This document shows, one piece after another, positions 17,668 to 27,905 of a stretch of 64,000 bases of DNA. The number at the start of each line of letters is the position of its first letter. The first letter of the stretch is position 1. Position numbers and translations under genes: made by a program. Under the pieces are notes generated by a model. It was not told where the DNA came from. It made no database searches and was given only the letters and a program-made list of their open reading frames with translations. Where the stretch lies: contig NC_087065.1 of NCBI RefSeq assembly GCF_963678635.1, forward strand, positions 78,501,396-78,565,395, given 5' to 3'. This DNA comes from Symsagittifera roscoffensis. Lineage: Eukaryota; Xenacoelomorpha; Acoela; Convolutidae.

Positions 17668-20466
17668 TTAGGTCAATTTAATCGTTACGTCGAAATTCCT
17701 GATGAAGTCTCTGCCCAAAATGAATTGGTCAGATTCATCTAGGTTTTCTACCACGATAAAGCTCATCCACAGGTTACGTTCCCCCAAATTGAGGGCTCTT
17801 ATCGGCGTCCTGCCCAGCACCCGAAGGGCCCCTTTGTTTGCAGCTGACAGCCGTATTCTCGAGTCTATCAAGTCACCTTTGTCAAAGCCCATCTTTTCCC
17901 AAGTTTCGATTGGTATGACGCTCAAGACTGCTCCCGTATCAAGTAACCCACGCAACTGAGTCTTTTTGCCACTTATATCTAGCACGTGCCCTGTCACATC
18001 TGCCTCCGTCCCGATGTGCATTGCATCTTCTTCAAGCATGGCGCAGTGTCCAATCGATCTCATTTTCAACTCTTCTTTCCCTACGTAGATTTGCCCAATT
18101 AGGTCTTCGTCACATGTTATCATTGTCTTGGTATATATGTTGATCCCATCTATATTTAGCATCACCTCGTGTGGACCATAAGCTTCAGTATATCTGTTAT
18201 CAACACGTACCGACTTGCTGCCCCCTCTCATGAGTAGTGCTCTCAGCGCTCTAGAAGTCGTTTGTGGGCTTATACCACTCAAGTAATCTGCGTACACGTC
18301 AATGTGCATTATTGTCTGGTCGCTCGGTTCGCTCAAGTTTCTGGTTACCTCGTGGCCGCCCACTGTGTCTATCGACATTATTCTCGCCCCAATTTTCGAT
18401 ATGCCGAATGGCTTTCCCGTCACCATTTTTACAGTGTTACAATTCCCGGTTTTTGTTGAGCCCGGTACAGCCTCTGGTGTCGGGTTCGATCCGGTTAATG
18501 CTTCGTTAAAATTCTGTCTTTCGATCTCCAGCTTTAATCGTTGCTCTATTTCTTTCGCAGCCAGATCCTGTTTCACTTTGGCAATTGCCTCCGTCGCGGC
18601 TTTCTCATAATTTATCTCTAGAGAATTCCCGGCCGCGGATTCTATCGCGCCATTAACATGTGTTACAGCTTTCACTGTCTTCGTTGGCAATTCCGTGCTT
18701 GGTGCTCCTAAGTTCCTCGATTCAAACTCGTTTTGCCTGTTCCGCTGATTCTGCACCGCCGCTAATGCCAACTTATGTTTGGGGTGACTCTGGTCCTTGA
18801 CCGCTTCCCAGAACAAGGGACAATCCATTCTGAAGTGCCCCTCCTGGTTACAGAAGAAGCATCTAGCGCCTATCTTGATGATTAAGCCATTATAGTACTC
18901 GTGTTCCTCCATCTGGCTCATGTCCTCCTCATCCGGTGCGTATCCTAGGCTCTTCATGCCTTGTTTGTATGTTGTGCAGTCAGCCACGTGGTGGTCCGCT
19001 GACCCGCAGTTCGCGCATGATCTGCGCTTGTCCATATCATCTCTAGGTTTGTACCATGATGACCTCTGGGGTTGGCCTCCCCCCTGTGTGTTCCTGTTTT
19101 CTGAATATGAGTATTTCTTGGGCTTCATCAGCATGTTTTCCCTTGATTTCTGTCTCATTTCTTCTGGGGTTGGTGCGCTGTCTTTCGACAATGTGTAGTA
19201 TGTTGCTAACATTGTCCTTAAGTCGTCACTTTTTACCCCATCAATGAACTTCGAGGCAATGCTAAAGTTTCTTCTGTTTGTCGACTCCTCTGGGTCACTC
19301 CTTCTTCTCAAGCTCTCGAGATCATCTAGTAACCGATCTATTGACTCGTCGTCCCTCTGCCTTCTCTTTTCAAATCGCATCATCGCTTGGTGACCCTTCA
19401 TGCCTGACCCGAATCGATTCAGCAATATCTCGAAGATCTTGTCCGCGGTGTCGCGTTCTTCTTCTTTCTTTGCGACCACGCATTTTAATGCCGTGCCTTC
19501 TAAGTTGCTGAGTATGGCTGTGCATGCTTGTCTTTCATCATTTAAGTTATCTTGCTCTAGGTGTAATCTCATCACTTCCACCCAAGTGTCGATGCATCCA
19601 TCGGAGTCGTCTTTGAATTCCTTTGGCTTCTTGAAAGTTTTTCTTGATTTTCCGTCCCTCCTATCGCTCGAGTCAGTGTTCCTCGTGGCGAAGGCCTCTA
19701 GAGTCCTGTTCATCATCTCCCAAGTGCTTGCCCATGTCATAGCATCCGGACCTGCGTTGCTGTTAGCTGTTGAGTCCCCCGGGCAAGTCGTTGTACTTGA
19801 CGTTCCATTCTTCATGATTGTTTCAGCAGCTGTTGGTGCTATGCTCACCGTATCCCGGGTTAAGGGCAACGGTGTCGATTGCCGTTTGCCCCTTTGTGGT
19901 TCCACAAAGTCAACTCTGGTGCCTTGCGTGCGATCCGCTGCCGGTCTTTCTTGTGAGGTAGAATTTCTCAAGATTGCATCCAATTTCGTCTGTATTGCAC
20001 ATGAACTTTCGGCCTGATTCTTGCTCATTGTGTCCATTCTCTTTTCCAGGCTACCTAATTGGCTGTTTACATCATCATATCGGTTTTTCAACTGTTGCAT
20101 ATCTTTTTTGATGTTCTTATCTCGTTCTTCATTGGTGGTTTCTACCTTATCTGACATCTCCTTGAGTCTCTCATCTGTTGCCTTAGCCAGGTTAAAATAA
20201 CTATCCAGATACTCGTGTTTGTTGTATCTTAATTCTTTTCTTATCACTTCTCTGTCCTCTTCGCTGTGCTTCAGTTTTTTGTCGATCTGATTCAGTTTCG
20301 CCATCAAGTCACCTAGCTCAATAGTAGCCTCTTCATGGTCAGCCGTCGGTCTGTCTTCGGCCGTAGCTTCTGCTTTATTTTGTTCCTCTCTTGGATTGGC
20401 TTCTGTCGTCTTCATGCTCACTGTCCCAAATGTTCGTGCTCTTTCAGCTTTTGGTTCTTCAGTCAT
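17668..20466 (-). CDS. gag-pro: Gag-protease polyprotein (932 aa)
   Basis: Structural polyprotein of element B plus its aspartic protease. Residues 45-170 are Lys/Glu-rich and likely coiled coil. Residues about 275-440 are a capsid-type Gag domain (FKKPKEFKDDSDGCIDTWV onward, with LNRFGSGMKGHQAMMRFEKR). Two CCHC zinc knuckles follow: C484-C497 (CANCGSADHHVADC) and C536-C549 (CFFCNQEGHFRMDC), both CX2CX4HX4C, for RNA packaging. A helical region (620-660) precedes the protease, which has the catalytic triad motif DTGA at 843-846 and the partner motif ILGRD at 916-920. The frame ends TAA (17668-17670), seven bases before the RT ATG. The first ATG (MTEEPKAERAR) overlaps the stop of the upstream ORF by 8 bases. 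Confidence 0.95.
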   Translation of the reverse strand: MTEEPKAERARTFGTVSMKTTEANPREEQNKAEATAEDRPTADHEEATIELGDLMAKLNQIDKKLKHSEEDREVIRKELRYNKHEYLDSYFNLAKATDERLKEMSDKVETTNEERDKNIKKDMQQLKNRYDDVNSQLGSLEKRMDTMSKNQAESSCAIQTKLDAILRNSTSQERPAADRTQGTRVDFVEPQRGKRQSTPLPLTRDTVSIAPTAAETIMKNGTSSTTTCPGDSTANSNAGPDAMTWASTWEMMNRTLEAFATRNTDSSDRRDGKSRKTFKKPKEFKDDSDGCIDTWVEVMRLHLEQDNLNDERQACTAILSNLEGTALKCVVAKKEEERDTADKIFEILLNRFGSGMKGHQAMMRFEKRRQRDDESIDRLLDDLESLRRRSDPEESTNRRNFSIASKFIDGVKSDDLRTMLATYYTLSKDSAPTPEEMRQKSRENMLMKPKKYSYSENRNTQGGGQPQRSSWYKPRDDMDKRRSCANCGSADHHVADCTTYKQGMKSLGYAPDEEDMSQMEEHEYYNGLIIKIGARCFFCNQEGHFRMDCPLFWEAVKDQSHPKHKLALAAVQNQRNRQNEFESRNLGAPSTELPTKTVKAVTHVNGAIESAAGNSLEINYEKAATEAIAKVKQDLAAKEIEQRLKLEIERQNFNEALTGSNPTPEAVPGSTKTGNCNTVKMVTGKPFGISKIGARIMSIDTVGGHEVTRNLSEPSDQTIMHIDVYADYLSGISPQTTSRALRALLMRGGSKSVRVDNRYTEAYGPHEVMLNIDGINIYTKTMITCDEDLIGQIYVGKEELKMRSIGHCAMLEEDAMHIGTEADVTGHVLDISGKKTQLRGLLDTGAVLSVIPIETWEKMGFDKGDLIDSRIRLSAANKGALRVLGRTPIRALNLGERNLWMSFIVVENLDESDQFILGRDFIRNFDVTIKLT

Positions 20467-20908
20467 GTTTTTTTTTCGTTTTTATTCCGACCATCATCGC
20501 CAACCTTTCTGTAAAAGATGTCTTTTTTACTTGAGAGTCTTCTTTCACCGTTTCTTCGGTGTTGCCTATTGCATCTTCCACATTGTCTATTGGTGAGAAC
20601 TCTATGGGTTTCGGGTTTGGTTCTTCTGCATTGGGCATTGGAGTTGACTCCGTCGTCTTTTTCTCCAGTTCATCTACGCTCTGGTCTGGTGTCTCTAGGT
20701 CGATTTCGATTGTAGGCTCCACCTGTTTTTCCCTCGCATCTTCTCGCGTCTTGCTCTCGGTGCCACTCCTCGTGCTGACCATGCTAACTGAAAAGTTATT
20801 TTTTGTTTTGCTTGGGCCCCTTGATGTCGTTCCACGCAGCGACGAGTTATATTTCGTGTTTGATCCACTTGACCTTTTTTCAAGCACCGGTACCCTACTC
20901 CGTCTCAT
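20459..20908 (-). CDS. 149-aa ORF upstream of Gag in element B, function unknown
   Basis: It starts at ATG 20908 and ends in TGA at 20459-20461. Its last bases, ATGACTGA, also contain the Gag ATG. The N-terminal half is basic and Ser-rich (MRRSRVPVLEKRSSGSN). The C-terminal half is acidic and Pro-rich, ending TSFTERLAMMVGIKTKKK. It looks disordered, with no domain or membrane segment. The ATGA-type overlap is compatible with termination-reinitiation onto Gag. It may be an N-terminal extension of Gag or a separate small protein. Confidence 0.6.
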   Translation of the reverse strand: MRRSRVPVLEKRSSGSNTKYNSSLRGTTSRGPSKTKNNFSVSMVSTRSGTESKTREDAREKQVEPTIEIDLETPDQSVDELEKKTTESTPMPNAEEPNPKPIEFSPIDNVEDAIGNTEETVKEDSQVKKTSFTERLAMMVGIKTKKKHD

Positions 20909-21265
20909 TATTTCTATTTACAATTGCTCTTATTTACAATATTATTATATACACAATTCTATTCTAAGAATAAAAAAATTTTGTGGAAACAAATTCTTAA
21001 AAGAAAATATACAACGTGATAAAAACCTTGTTCCAGTTCTCTAAAATCTTCGAGTAACTTTTTTTATTTGTGGTCCCAACCGTACCGGGTTCCAATTAGT
21101 CTTGTTCTGTCTTAATTCTGTCTTAAAACAACTTGTTGTAATTTTACTTCAATTTTTATACTGTCCTAAGACTTCCAGTTACCGTCCCTACTCTTCTTTG
21201 TACCGTCCCAGGCTTCTTTCTACTGTCCCAAGACTGTTCGGTATTGTCCCAGTACTTCGTCAGTG

Positions 21266-21676
21266 TCCCAAGACCCTTGTCCTGAGAGTACTATCCCAAG
21301 GCTACTGTCCCAAGACCACTGTCCCAAGACCCTTGTCCCAAGACCCTGTCCCAAGACCCTTGTCCCAAGACCACTGTCCCAAGACCACTGTCGCAAGACC
21401 CTTGTCCCAAGACCCTGTCCCAAGACCCTTGTCCCAAGACCACTGTCCCAATACCACTGTCCCAAGACCCTGTCCCAAGACCCTTGTCGCAAGACCACTG
21501 TCCCAAGACCACTGTTCCAAGACCCTGTCCCAAGACCCTTGTCCCAAGACCACTGTCCCAAGACCACTGTCCCAAGACCACTGTCCCAAGACCACTGTCC
21601 CAAGACCACTGTCCCAAGACCACTGTCCCAAGACCACTGTCCCAAGACCACTGTCCCAAGACCACTGTCCCAAGAC
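21266..21676. repeat. 14-bp tandem repeat (CCCAAGACCACTGT family)
   Basis: About 30 head-to-tail units of a 14-bp word, mixed with 13- and 14-bp variants (CCCAAGACCCTGT, CCCAAGACCCTTGT). The last ten units are nearly identical. Degenerate copies extend it to about 21160-21740. Because 14 is not a multiple of three, every frame on both strands stays open and gives repetitive pseudo-proteins. Confidence 0.95.
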
Positions 21677-22610
21677 TGTATCAAGACTGTTCTGGTCCAA
21701 CACTGTCCCAGGACTTCTTTGGCACTGTCCCAAGACTGTTGACAAGTGTCTGAGCGGTGGGACCTCTTTCTTCTTCGTTATGGGGACTTCTTGATTCACT
21801 GTACCTTGTACCACCATTCCAGCTCTAGTAAAATTTTCCCAAAAACCCTCTCTTAAAAGCCAAATGCTGCCCCCCCTTTTTCTTATTTCTTTTTAATTGC
21901 CTCTCTTTCAATGTTCCAAGCAACTTGAGACCAAAACCTGTGCGCAGGTATCTTGTGATCACCTGTTCGTATAAAAACTAAACACAAATCCTCACCAAAA
22001 TGCAAAAAAAATCCAAGCTAGAAAAAGTAATAAAAACGGAAAGATGAGCCCACCTAAAGTTCAAAGGTGACAAATGTCTACCTTCTATCGAAAAAATGTC
22101 TGGTACCTAATTGCCACGCGTTTCCTTCCCCCCTGCTAGCGATCTTATGGGGTATCAAAAAAACTGTCTATGTCCGTTCCCCCCTACCGATCCGACCAGG
22201 GTACCTACCTTAACCTAATTCCAATTTTGGATATCCGCTTCCTATGACCAACGCGTGTAAATGACTAATGTAACTAAATCAACGATGTCGAATAATTAGT
22301 TACTCTAATTTCCCCCTTTTTACAATTTACAACCGCCAACCTCTAACTTAACCAGCCCCCCTTCTAACCTCCCCCCTTTTTAGCCCCCCTTCTTAAATCT
22401 AAAATTACCTTAAGCGCCGGGTGCTAAACCTCTCAAGAGAAAACCGTAGACCTGTCTCCAGGCCTGCTCAAGTAAAAACGTTTCTCAAAACCGGGGGATA
22501 TCGCTTATCCAATTTTACACTTATTTCCTATAATGTAATGTGAATTTTAACGATACCCGTTCTGCCCAACTTGAGAACTCGAGAACTGCCAAATCCTTCT
22601 TGGCTACTTT

Positions 22611-22803
22611 CCCACTCGACTGGTCACCTCTTCCAGTCCAGTCTCCTATTGGTTCAGCTCAAGTGCTCCTGAACCACTTTCCCACTCGGCTGGTCAGCTC
22701 TTCCAGTCAAGTCTCCTATTGGTTCAGCTCAAGTGCTCCTGAACCACTTTCCCACTCGGCTGGTCACCTCTTCCAGTCAAGTCTTCTATTGGTTCAGCTA
22801 AGT
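22611..22803. repeat. 70-bp tandem repeat, 2.8 copies, near the 5' LTR
   Basis: Copies begin at 22611, 22681 and 22751 (CCCACTCGRCTGGTCA, then TCTTCCAGTC and CTATTGGTTCAGCT). They are nearly identical and end about 20 bp from the LTR, in the part of the leader where priming and packaging signals usually lie. Confidence 0.9.
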
Positions 22804-22824
22804 TCCAAGCTATCTGAAAACCCT

Positions 22825-24201
22825 TGACAACGCCCCACACTCGTGCTCTTTATTAAGGTTACTGGATTAAATTACTAGGTTGATCGAAACGATCGAACTT
22901 GTAAAACAGTATGGGTATACTATTTAATTAATATAAAGGTTTGATCCAACTAATCTGGTGTCAAAGTCACTGTCTTTTTTCGTTTTATGGTTTTTGTTCC
23001 TTTTTCTATTCTTTTTTGGTTTTTGTTTTGCTTTTTGTCTTTTTGCTCGTGTTTTTGTCCCCCTAGTTGCCCCCCTTTACTCGGTTAGCTAAGCCTCGTT
23101 CGGAGAGCGTACCAGGAAGTTTTCTCGAGTTTTCTTAAAAAGCTATCACGGTACAACCGGAAGGTTTGCACGTTCCTGTCGAACCGCACCGCCGGTACTC
23201 TAGAATGGGCATTCAGCCCGAAGCTGTCTCAAGTGGGTTCGACTCCGTAGTCTTGATGTCGTAAACACCCAGGAGCGCCATAAAAACACTATGTAACATT
23301 CGTCTACTGCAGTCACACATGAGGCTTAAGAAAAATAGGCCCTATAACTATTGGCTCAAGAGTCAGGGACACTATCTCTTGTGTTTTTCTACCTCAAATC
23401 AGTCGGAGCCAATTCGGTTCGGTTGTGACATGAGACTACGACCCGTTACAGCTTAAAGGCTACTACTAAAATATCCCCCACTCTAGAATTAGGAACGTCC
23501 CCATACTTAGGTCTCTAGATACCCAAAATACATGAACGCCGTTAAAAACCGGGTTGGAACAATCCGTTAAGTTACTTTTTATTAGACAGTGGAACTTTGA
23601 TCCATTTCAGATGGATCAACCTAAAACTCGCCTTACCTCAACATAACAATTATAAAACACACTCTAGAAATTTAAATTAGTACTCACATTGTAGCACGCT
23701 CAAGAATTGGGAGTAATCAAGTCGGTAATCAACTCGAGAATTAAATAATGTAACTAAAATGAGTTTAATGTTTGTCAGTTTTAACAACAAGAACAAGTTT
23801 GTACTCTAGACTGTAGTTTCTCGTGAACCATTGGGACACTCAAGCTGTCCACCTTTCCACCGAAAGTTCACTCTAGTCCAGTTTAGAATAATACTCCAGT
23901 CAAGTCACAATAATCCAGTTCGTGGGAATACGCTTCTCTCTGTTTCGAATGGGACAGCTCTACCCTAGATTATTACTGTGACGGAAATTGCGAATAGCAA
24001 TTTCCTACTGATTTCTCTTGCAACTTTCCCGCGATTGTCACTCGATTGTTCTGACTTCTCTTTTTTTTGACTTTCAGATATCGCGAGAAAATCGTGCATG
24101 ACAGGCTCCATTCGAATTTTTGAAAAATTAAATTTCACCCCAAAACTAAGTGTTTTTTGCTTCTCTCAAGGTCAAACTTCCAAATATGACCGACTGGCAC
24201 A
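22825..24201 (-). repeat. 5' LTR of element B
   Basis: Direct copy of 8309-9685. On the coding strand it begins TGTGCC at 24201 and ends TTGTCA at 22825. As the upstream LTR it should carry the promoter, but no clear TATA box stands out. Confidence 0.95.
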
Positions 24202-25888
24202 TTTGCAAAAACAATTTAACGTCTAAATTTGTTTTTGTTGGTCACGTCTAATTTGCTTAGCGTCTAATTTCCTACCCCCCATTAACAATAATTGTCTGTG
24301 TGTTTAACTTAGTGCTGGAGAATTGTCTAGAAACGTCAACGGGCTGCAGGTTAGTGCTCTATATAAAAACTTATGGGTCACATAATTAGGAAGAATAGGC
24401 CAGCAAGTTTAAAAAGATACCTGGAATACTCTAAAACTAAAATCAAACTCAAAACTTGATTTCAATTGTTAAGCAAAGTTGTAACAGGTCATAATTAATT
24501 TAGAAATTTCTTGAAGAAATTATAAAGAAAGGACCAAAATTGTGAATTTTTAAGTTAAAACGAAATTAAAAATTGCTACTCAGCCTACATACAAAAAACT
24601 TACGATTATTTGTCTGAATTTTTTTGAAAGTAGTTTGTTGATCGAATACTAACAAATGTTCTAGCTAAAATCAGTTTGAGATCAAACAGCAGTTTTTAGC
24701 GCAAACTTTTGCAACAAAAACTGCAAAACGAAATGCTGGTTTTTCGTTGAACCAGCACGTTTTGAGTTCTGGTGGCTTTTTCGAGTTTTTGCAGTGTTTA
24801 ACAAAAAGTAATCGAAGTTTGGCCTGAATTAGATAAAAATAGAACCTGAGTTTTCAAAGCCAATTACATAGTTTATTGAACACACTCAGCCACCCGTAGT
24901 ATATGAGAGCAAGAAACAATTGAGAAAACTGAAAAAAGAGCTGAAAAGTCGGAGGGCATCTACCAACCAAAAGGTATCAAAGCCAAAACAAATCAAGTGT
25001 TAGAATGAAGAGATGGAAATTGTCTCAGCTCTTCTAGCGAAGTCCTTCATCCAAACAACGAGCTCATATAGAGAACTGGATGTGAAAACAAAACAACTGA
25101 GAAACTTTTGTTCAGTGCACCCCTACTGAAATAACTAGCATAATTAAGCTATTTCAAAACATATTGACTTTTATAAAGAATTTCTTGTTGATTTTGGGTT
25201 TAAAAGAAGAGCGCTGAGGCAAAAGGGTTTTAAAAATAGAGAACCGGAAGTTATTTTGAAAAGCATTGATTGATAACTGCTAGAGTACAATCTTTTTCTT
25301 AGTCGGTTACTTGGCAAATCAATTCACAAGTTTGGGATGCCCGATAAATCGTCTATTCTCTGCGCAATTAAAAGGTAGATTTAAAACTAAAATAAGTGCC
25401 CGTAATATCACTTTTTCACAAACTCTCAAAAATTGCCAAATAATACAGGTTTCTGATGAAAAACAGGTTGCTACTAGCTAATTTGATGACATATAGCCCC
25501 AATCAACAAAATCTTTGGTTTCTTTAAAGTCTTGAAATCAAACTATTTCAAACTGACAGTTCAGATTTGATTTATTTGCTCATCTGATCATAACGTTAAA
25601 AAAATGTGTTTTTACCTAAAAGACCATTTCAACTCTAAAAGACGATAGCAACAAACTCACGGTAATGTCATTAGAAAATTGAAAAAATTCGAAAATTTTT
25701 CAAAAGTTTCATTGCTTCTCAATTCCTCAAGGCACTCTTGAACAGAGTTTTTTTCGTCGCTCTTGTACTTCAACGCGCTTGAACTTCCACTTATTTTGAC
25801 AAAAAATCTATAATCAGCAAAATCTATACAACGAATTTTTGGAAATGCATCAACAATAAGCGGATATTGGAAATAGTGTGCGAATTTA
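24202..25888. other. Intergenic, no supported gene
   Basis: AT-rich sequence. Near 24720-24770 there is a hairpin, GCTGGTT ... AACCAGC with an eight-base loop, flanked by a second pairing block AAAACG/CGTTTT. The word CGTCTAA(A)TTT recurs three times just after the LTR (24219-24275). No exon could be defended. Confidence 0.4.
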
Positions 25889-27483
25889 TCAACAAATTAA
25901 CTCAAGGGTAGCTCTGTCTATCGCTTCTGGGTATTTGATGAATATGTCCTGGTCCATCAAAAAAGCCATGGCCTGTGTCATGTCCGCAGCAAACGCGCAA
26001 TTATAGTTTGAACTTAAAGCCATACAAATTGCACAGGAAGTTTCGGAAAGCAAAAAAATCTCCTGACTGATCATAGTTGGCCCGTTTTTGTACTCGGAGC
26101 CCGCAGGGTTGACGAAAACGAGTGGAAACTTCCTCGGCTCACGACGTGCCCCGAGATCACGCTGCAGAATGTCGTGTAAACTGTACTGCTCGCTCATGGC
26201 AACTTTCGTGCAGCAGTTTAACTTCATGTCTCTTTTTAACAAGTTGCGCTGTTTTGTAGAAGAAACATTTAATCGCTTTCTTGGGTTTGTCAATTTTGAT
26301 TTTTGATTTTTTTTCAAAAAGAAACCCTGAAACTATTTTATTTTCTGTTTCAAAACACCCTGCGCCATCTTTAAACTCCGATCAAACTTGCCTTCTTTAA
26401 AACTAATAATAAACCACCCTGCTTCTTCCTCAGTTATGTGTGCAATAATATTTTTCCAAAGGGTTCCCATAATTGTACTATTTTATATAAACAATTTCGT
26501 CTAAAGTTACCTTTGTTCTATGGGAGCCGCAATTTATTTTGAAAGGGCGCGCACTAGAAAAACGCATCTTAACCTTCTAGCGTTTCTAGGGATTCCCAAA
26601 ATTGAACTGGCTGATCTAAAAAGGTGGTAAACATTTTCATGTGATTGAAAAACCGCCTCGGATAATTCATATGAACACTCTGCATTCGAAAGTTAAACTG
26701 ATCTGCGCCTTTCAACTCGTTCATTTTTTTCTCAACTTGGTCGCACGGAAAGTGCTTCTGACTGGAAGTTATGACGTCATCGCTGTTTGTGACTATTATG
26801 AAACCGACTAACAGGTTGTTCAGCCTCTCCCGAAACTCCGCTTCCTTCTTTGGCAGAAGGTAGTCAAATATTTCCGTTCCTTGCGAGTCCATTTCCAGCG
26901 CTAACAAGGATCGAGAGAGCACACCTTAAACAAAAATGATAGCTCTACCTTTCAAATTCTGCTGGTATATAATCCAGAGGAAATATAAACGAGCTACCAC
27001 ATAAAACAACCGATTAAATGAAACTGTTACATATTAGTTATGTAAAAATTATGTTACAGTTACGAAATTCAAGAAAATTTAATTGATATGAGGTTTTTTC
27101 GGCTGTTTTAAACTTATCGACTGGTTTATTCACACTCCAAATTCCATTCTGTTTTGTGTTATGATTACTGAGTTGATGTTCCCACGCCGAGTTCGGTGGT
27201 TTCATATTCAAACACTCAGACCAAATTTCCCCTTTTCCATAGTTGCACTTGAAAAACCGTCTTTTCATTCTGTTCAAGTCCAATTTTGAGTTTTTCATAA
27301 TTTCTGATTTCCAATGTAGATAATGCTGAGAAAAAAAACACTTGAAGTAACAAACTGCATCATAGTAATTGTAAAGGCAGCTGACAAAAGCGTAATTCGA
27401 GCCAACTGGTAGCAGTCTATATCTATACCAACCAGTAACTTTCTCGGCCCAGCATATCCATCTCAAATTTTGCTGTAGAAGAA
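25889..27483 (-). CDS. Host gene, seven-exon model with tiny introns, product unknown
   Basis: Proposed exons, 5' to 3' on the minus strand: 27483-27064, 27023-26949, 26900-26574, 26517-26511, 26477-26359, 26326-26223 and 26185-25889 (TGA). All introns are GT-AG and measure 40, 48, 56, 33, 32 and 37 bp. The spliced frame stays open for 449 codons although the genomic frame is broken many times, which is the main support. The first exon follows a good acceptor (TTTCTCTTTAG), so the true start is upstream. Recognisable stretches are NYAFVSCLYNYYDA, a hydrophobic segment LFYVVARLYFLWIIY (possible membrane span) in exon 2, LVGFIIVTNSDDV, and RKFPLVFVNPAGSEYKNG near the end. I do not recognise the family. 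The 7-base microexon is the weakest point; alternatively the pieces belong to two adjacent genes, since AATAAA occurs near 26540 and 26338. Confidence 0.5.
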
Positions 27484-27623
27484 CTAAAGAGAAAATTACA
27501 GAAATTAGTCTGAGATTTCAGTCAGCTGCAAACTTGAAATTTGGACTTCAAAAAGATTTTGGTTCGGACCATTGAAAATGGCGAGGAATTTTGTATTCGG
27601 AATGTTTCAGATTTTTTTCTTGT

Positions 27624-27880
27624 TTTTCACGCAATATCAGGTAGCACAATCACTCATCGGAATGGGTCGAGTGATATAACTTAATAAAACCCTTTCAGTT
27701 GTGATTCGGTCGATATTTAAAAAATTCCAAAATTGTCCCGGCTTTTTTGAGTTTATGTCTAGTTTCGAGGGAAAAAGGAGAGCGAGCAGGCTTATTTTGA
27801 TTTTCAATCAAAACATTTACCACAAAGAATCATCCGAATGAGTCGAGTGATATATCAATTTAAAGACCTTTGTCGACACT
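27624..27880 (-). repeat. Two copies of a dispersed repeat (about 85 bp core)
   Basis: Copies at about 27624-27709 and 27806-27880 read, on the minus strand, CTGAAAGGGTTTTA..., then TGATATATCACTCGACYCATTC. Three plus-strand copies occur at 38080, 38333 and 38814. The shared spelling and order across all five exclude chance. Confidence 0.65.
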
Positions 27881-27905
27881 GGGACAAAAATTGTCCCAGT
27901 GTCGA
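27873..27905. repeat. Perfect 15-bp hairpin inside a dispersed repeat
   Basis: TCGACACTGGGACAA (27873-27887) and TTGTCCCAGTGTCGA (27891-27905) are exact reverse complements with a three-base loop. Half of the stem (CTGGGACA) is part of the repeat family. Confidence 0.85.

Larger units (their letters stand above)
20909..22824 (-). other. Long 5' leader of element B
   Basis: About 1.9 kb lie between the 5' LTR and the first ORF, with no credible protein. Two tandem arrays lie within it (21266-21676 and 22611-22803). Directly after the LTR the coding strand reads AGGGTTTTCAGATAGCTTGG. The usual TGG of a tRNA primer site is not adjacent to the LTR, so the primer is not identified. Confidence 0.6.
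8309..24201 (-). mobile_element. Ty3/gypsy LTR retrotransposon B, full length, 15.9 kb
   Basis: Two direct 1377-bp LTRs (8309-9685 and 22825-24201) enclose 13.1 kb of minus-strand coding and leader sequence. The pol order protease, RT, RNase H, integrase is diagnostic of Ty3/gypsy. On the coding strand each LTR begins TGTGCC and ends TTGTCA. It is large for the group because of a 1.9-kb repeat-bearing leader, a long RNase H-integrase linker, a C-terminal integrase extension and extra ORFs after pol. By eye the LTRs differ at 6 of 1377 positions, which implies a recent insertion. The bases flanking the two ends (CAACT and TTTGC) do not form an obvious target duplication. Pol carries two disruptions, so this copy is probably not autonomous. 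Confidence 0.95.

Noticed and set aside
12151-20017. Plus-strand frames of 100-207 codons opposite pol and gag
   Set aside because: They are antisense shadows of the strongly supported minus-strand retrotransposon genes.
20466-20480. A AAA AAC slippery heptamer at the upstream-ORF/Gag junction
   Set aside because: The heptamer is in the Gag frame, so a -1 shift would move ribosomes in the wrong direction; moving from the upstream ORF to Gag needs +1 or reinitiation.
21102-21817. Long repetitive frames on both strands over the 14-bp repeat
   Set aside because: A 14-bp repeat without stops is open in every frame; no start context, and the region is the retrotransposon leader.
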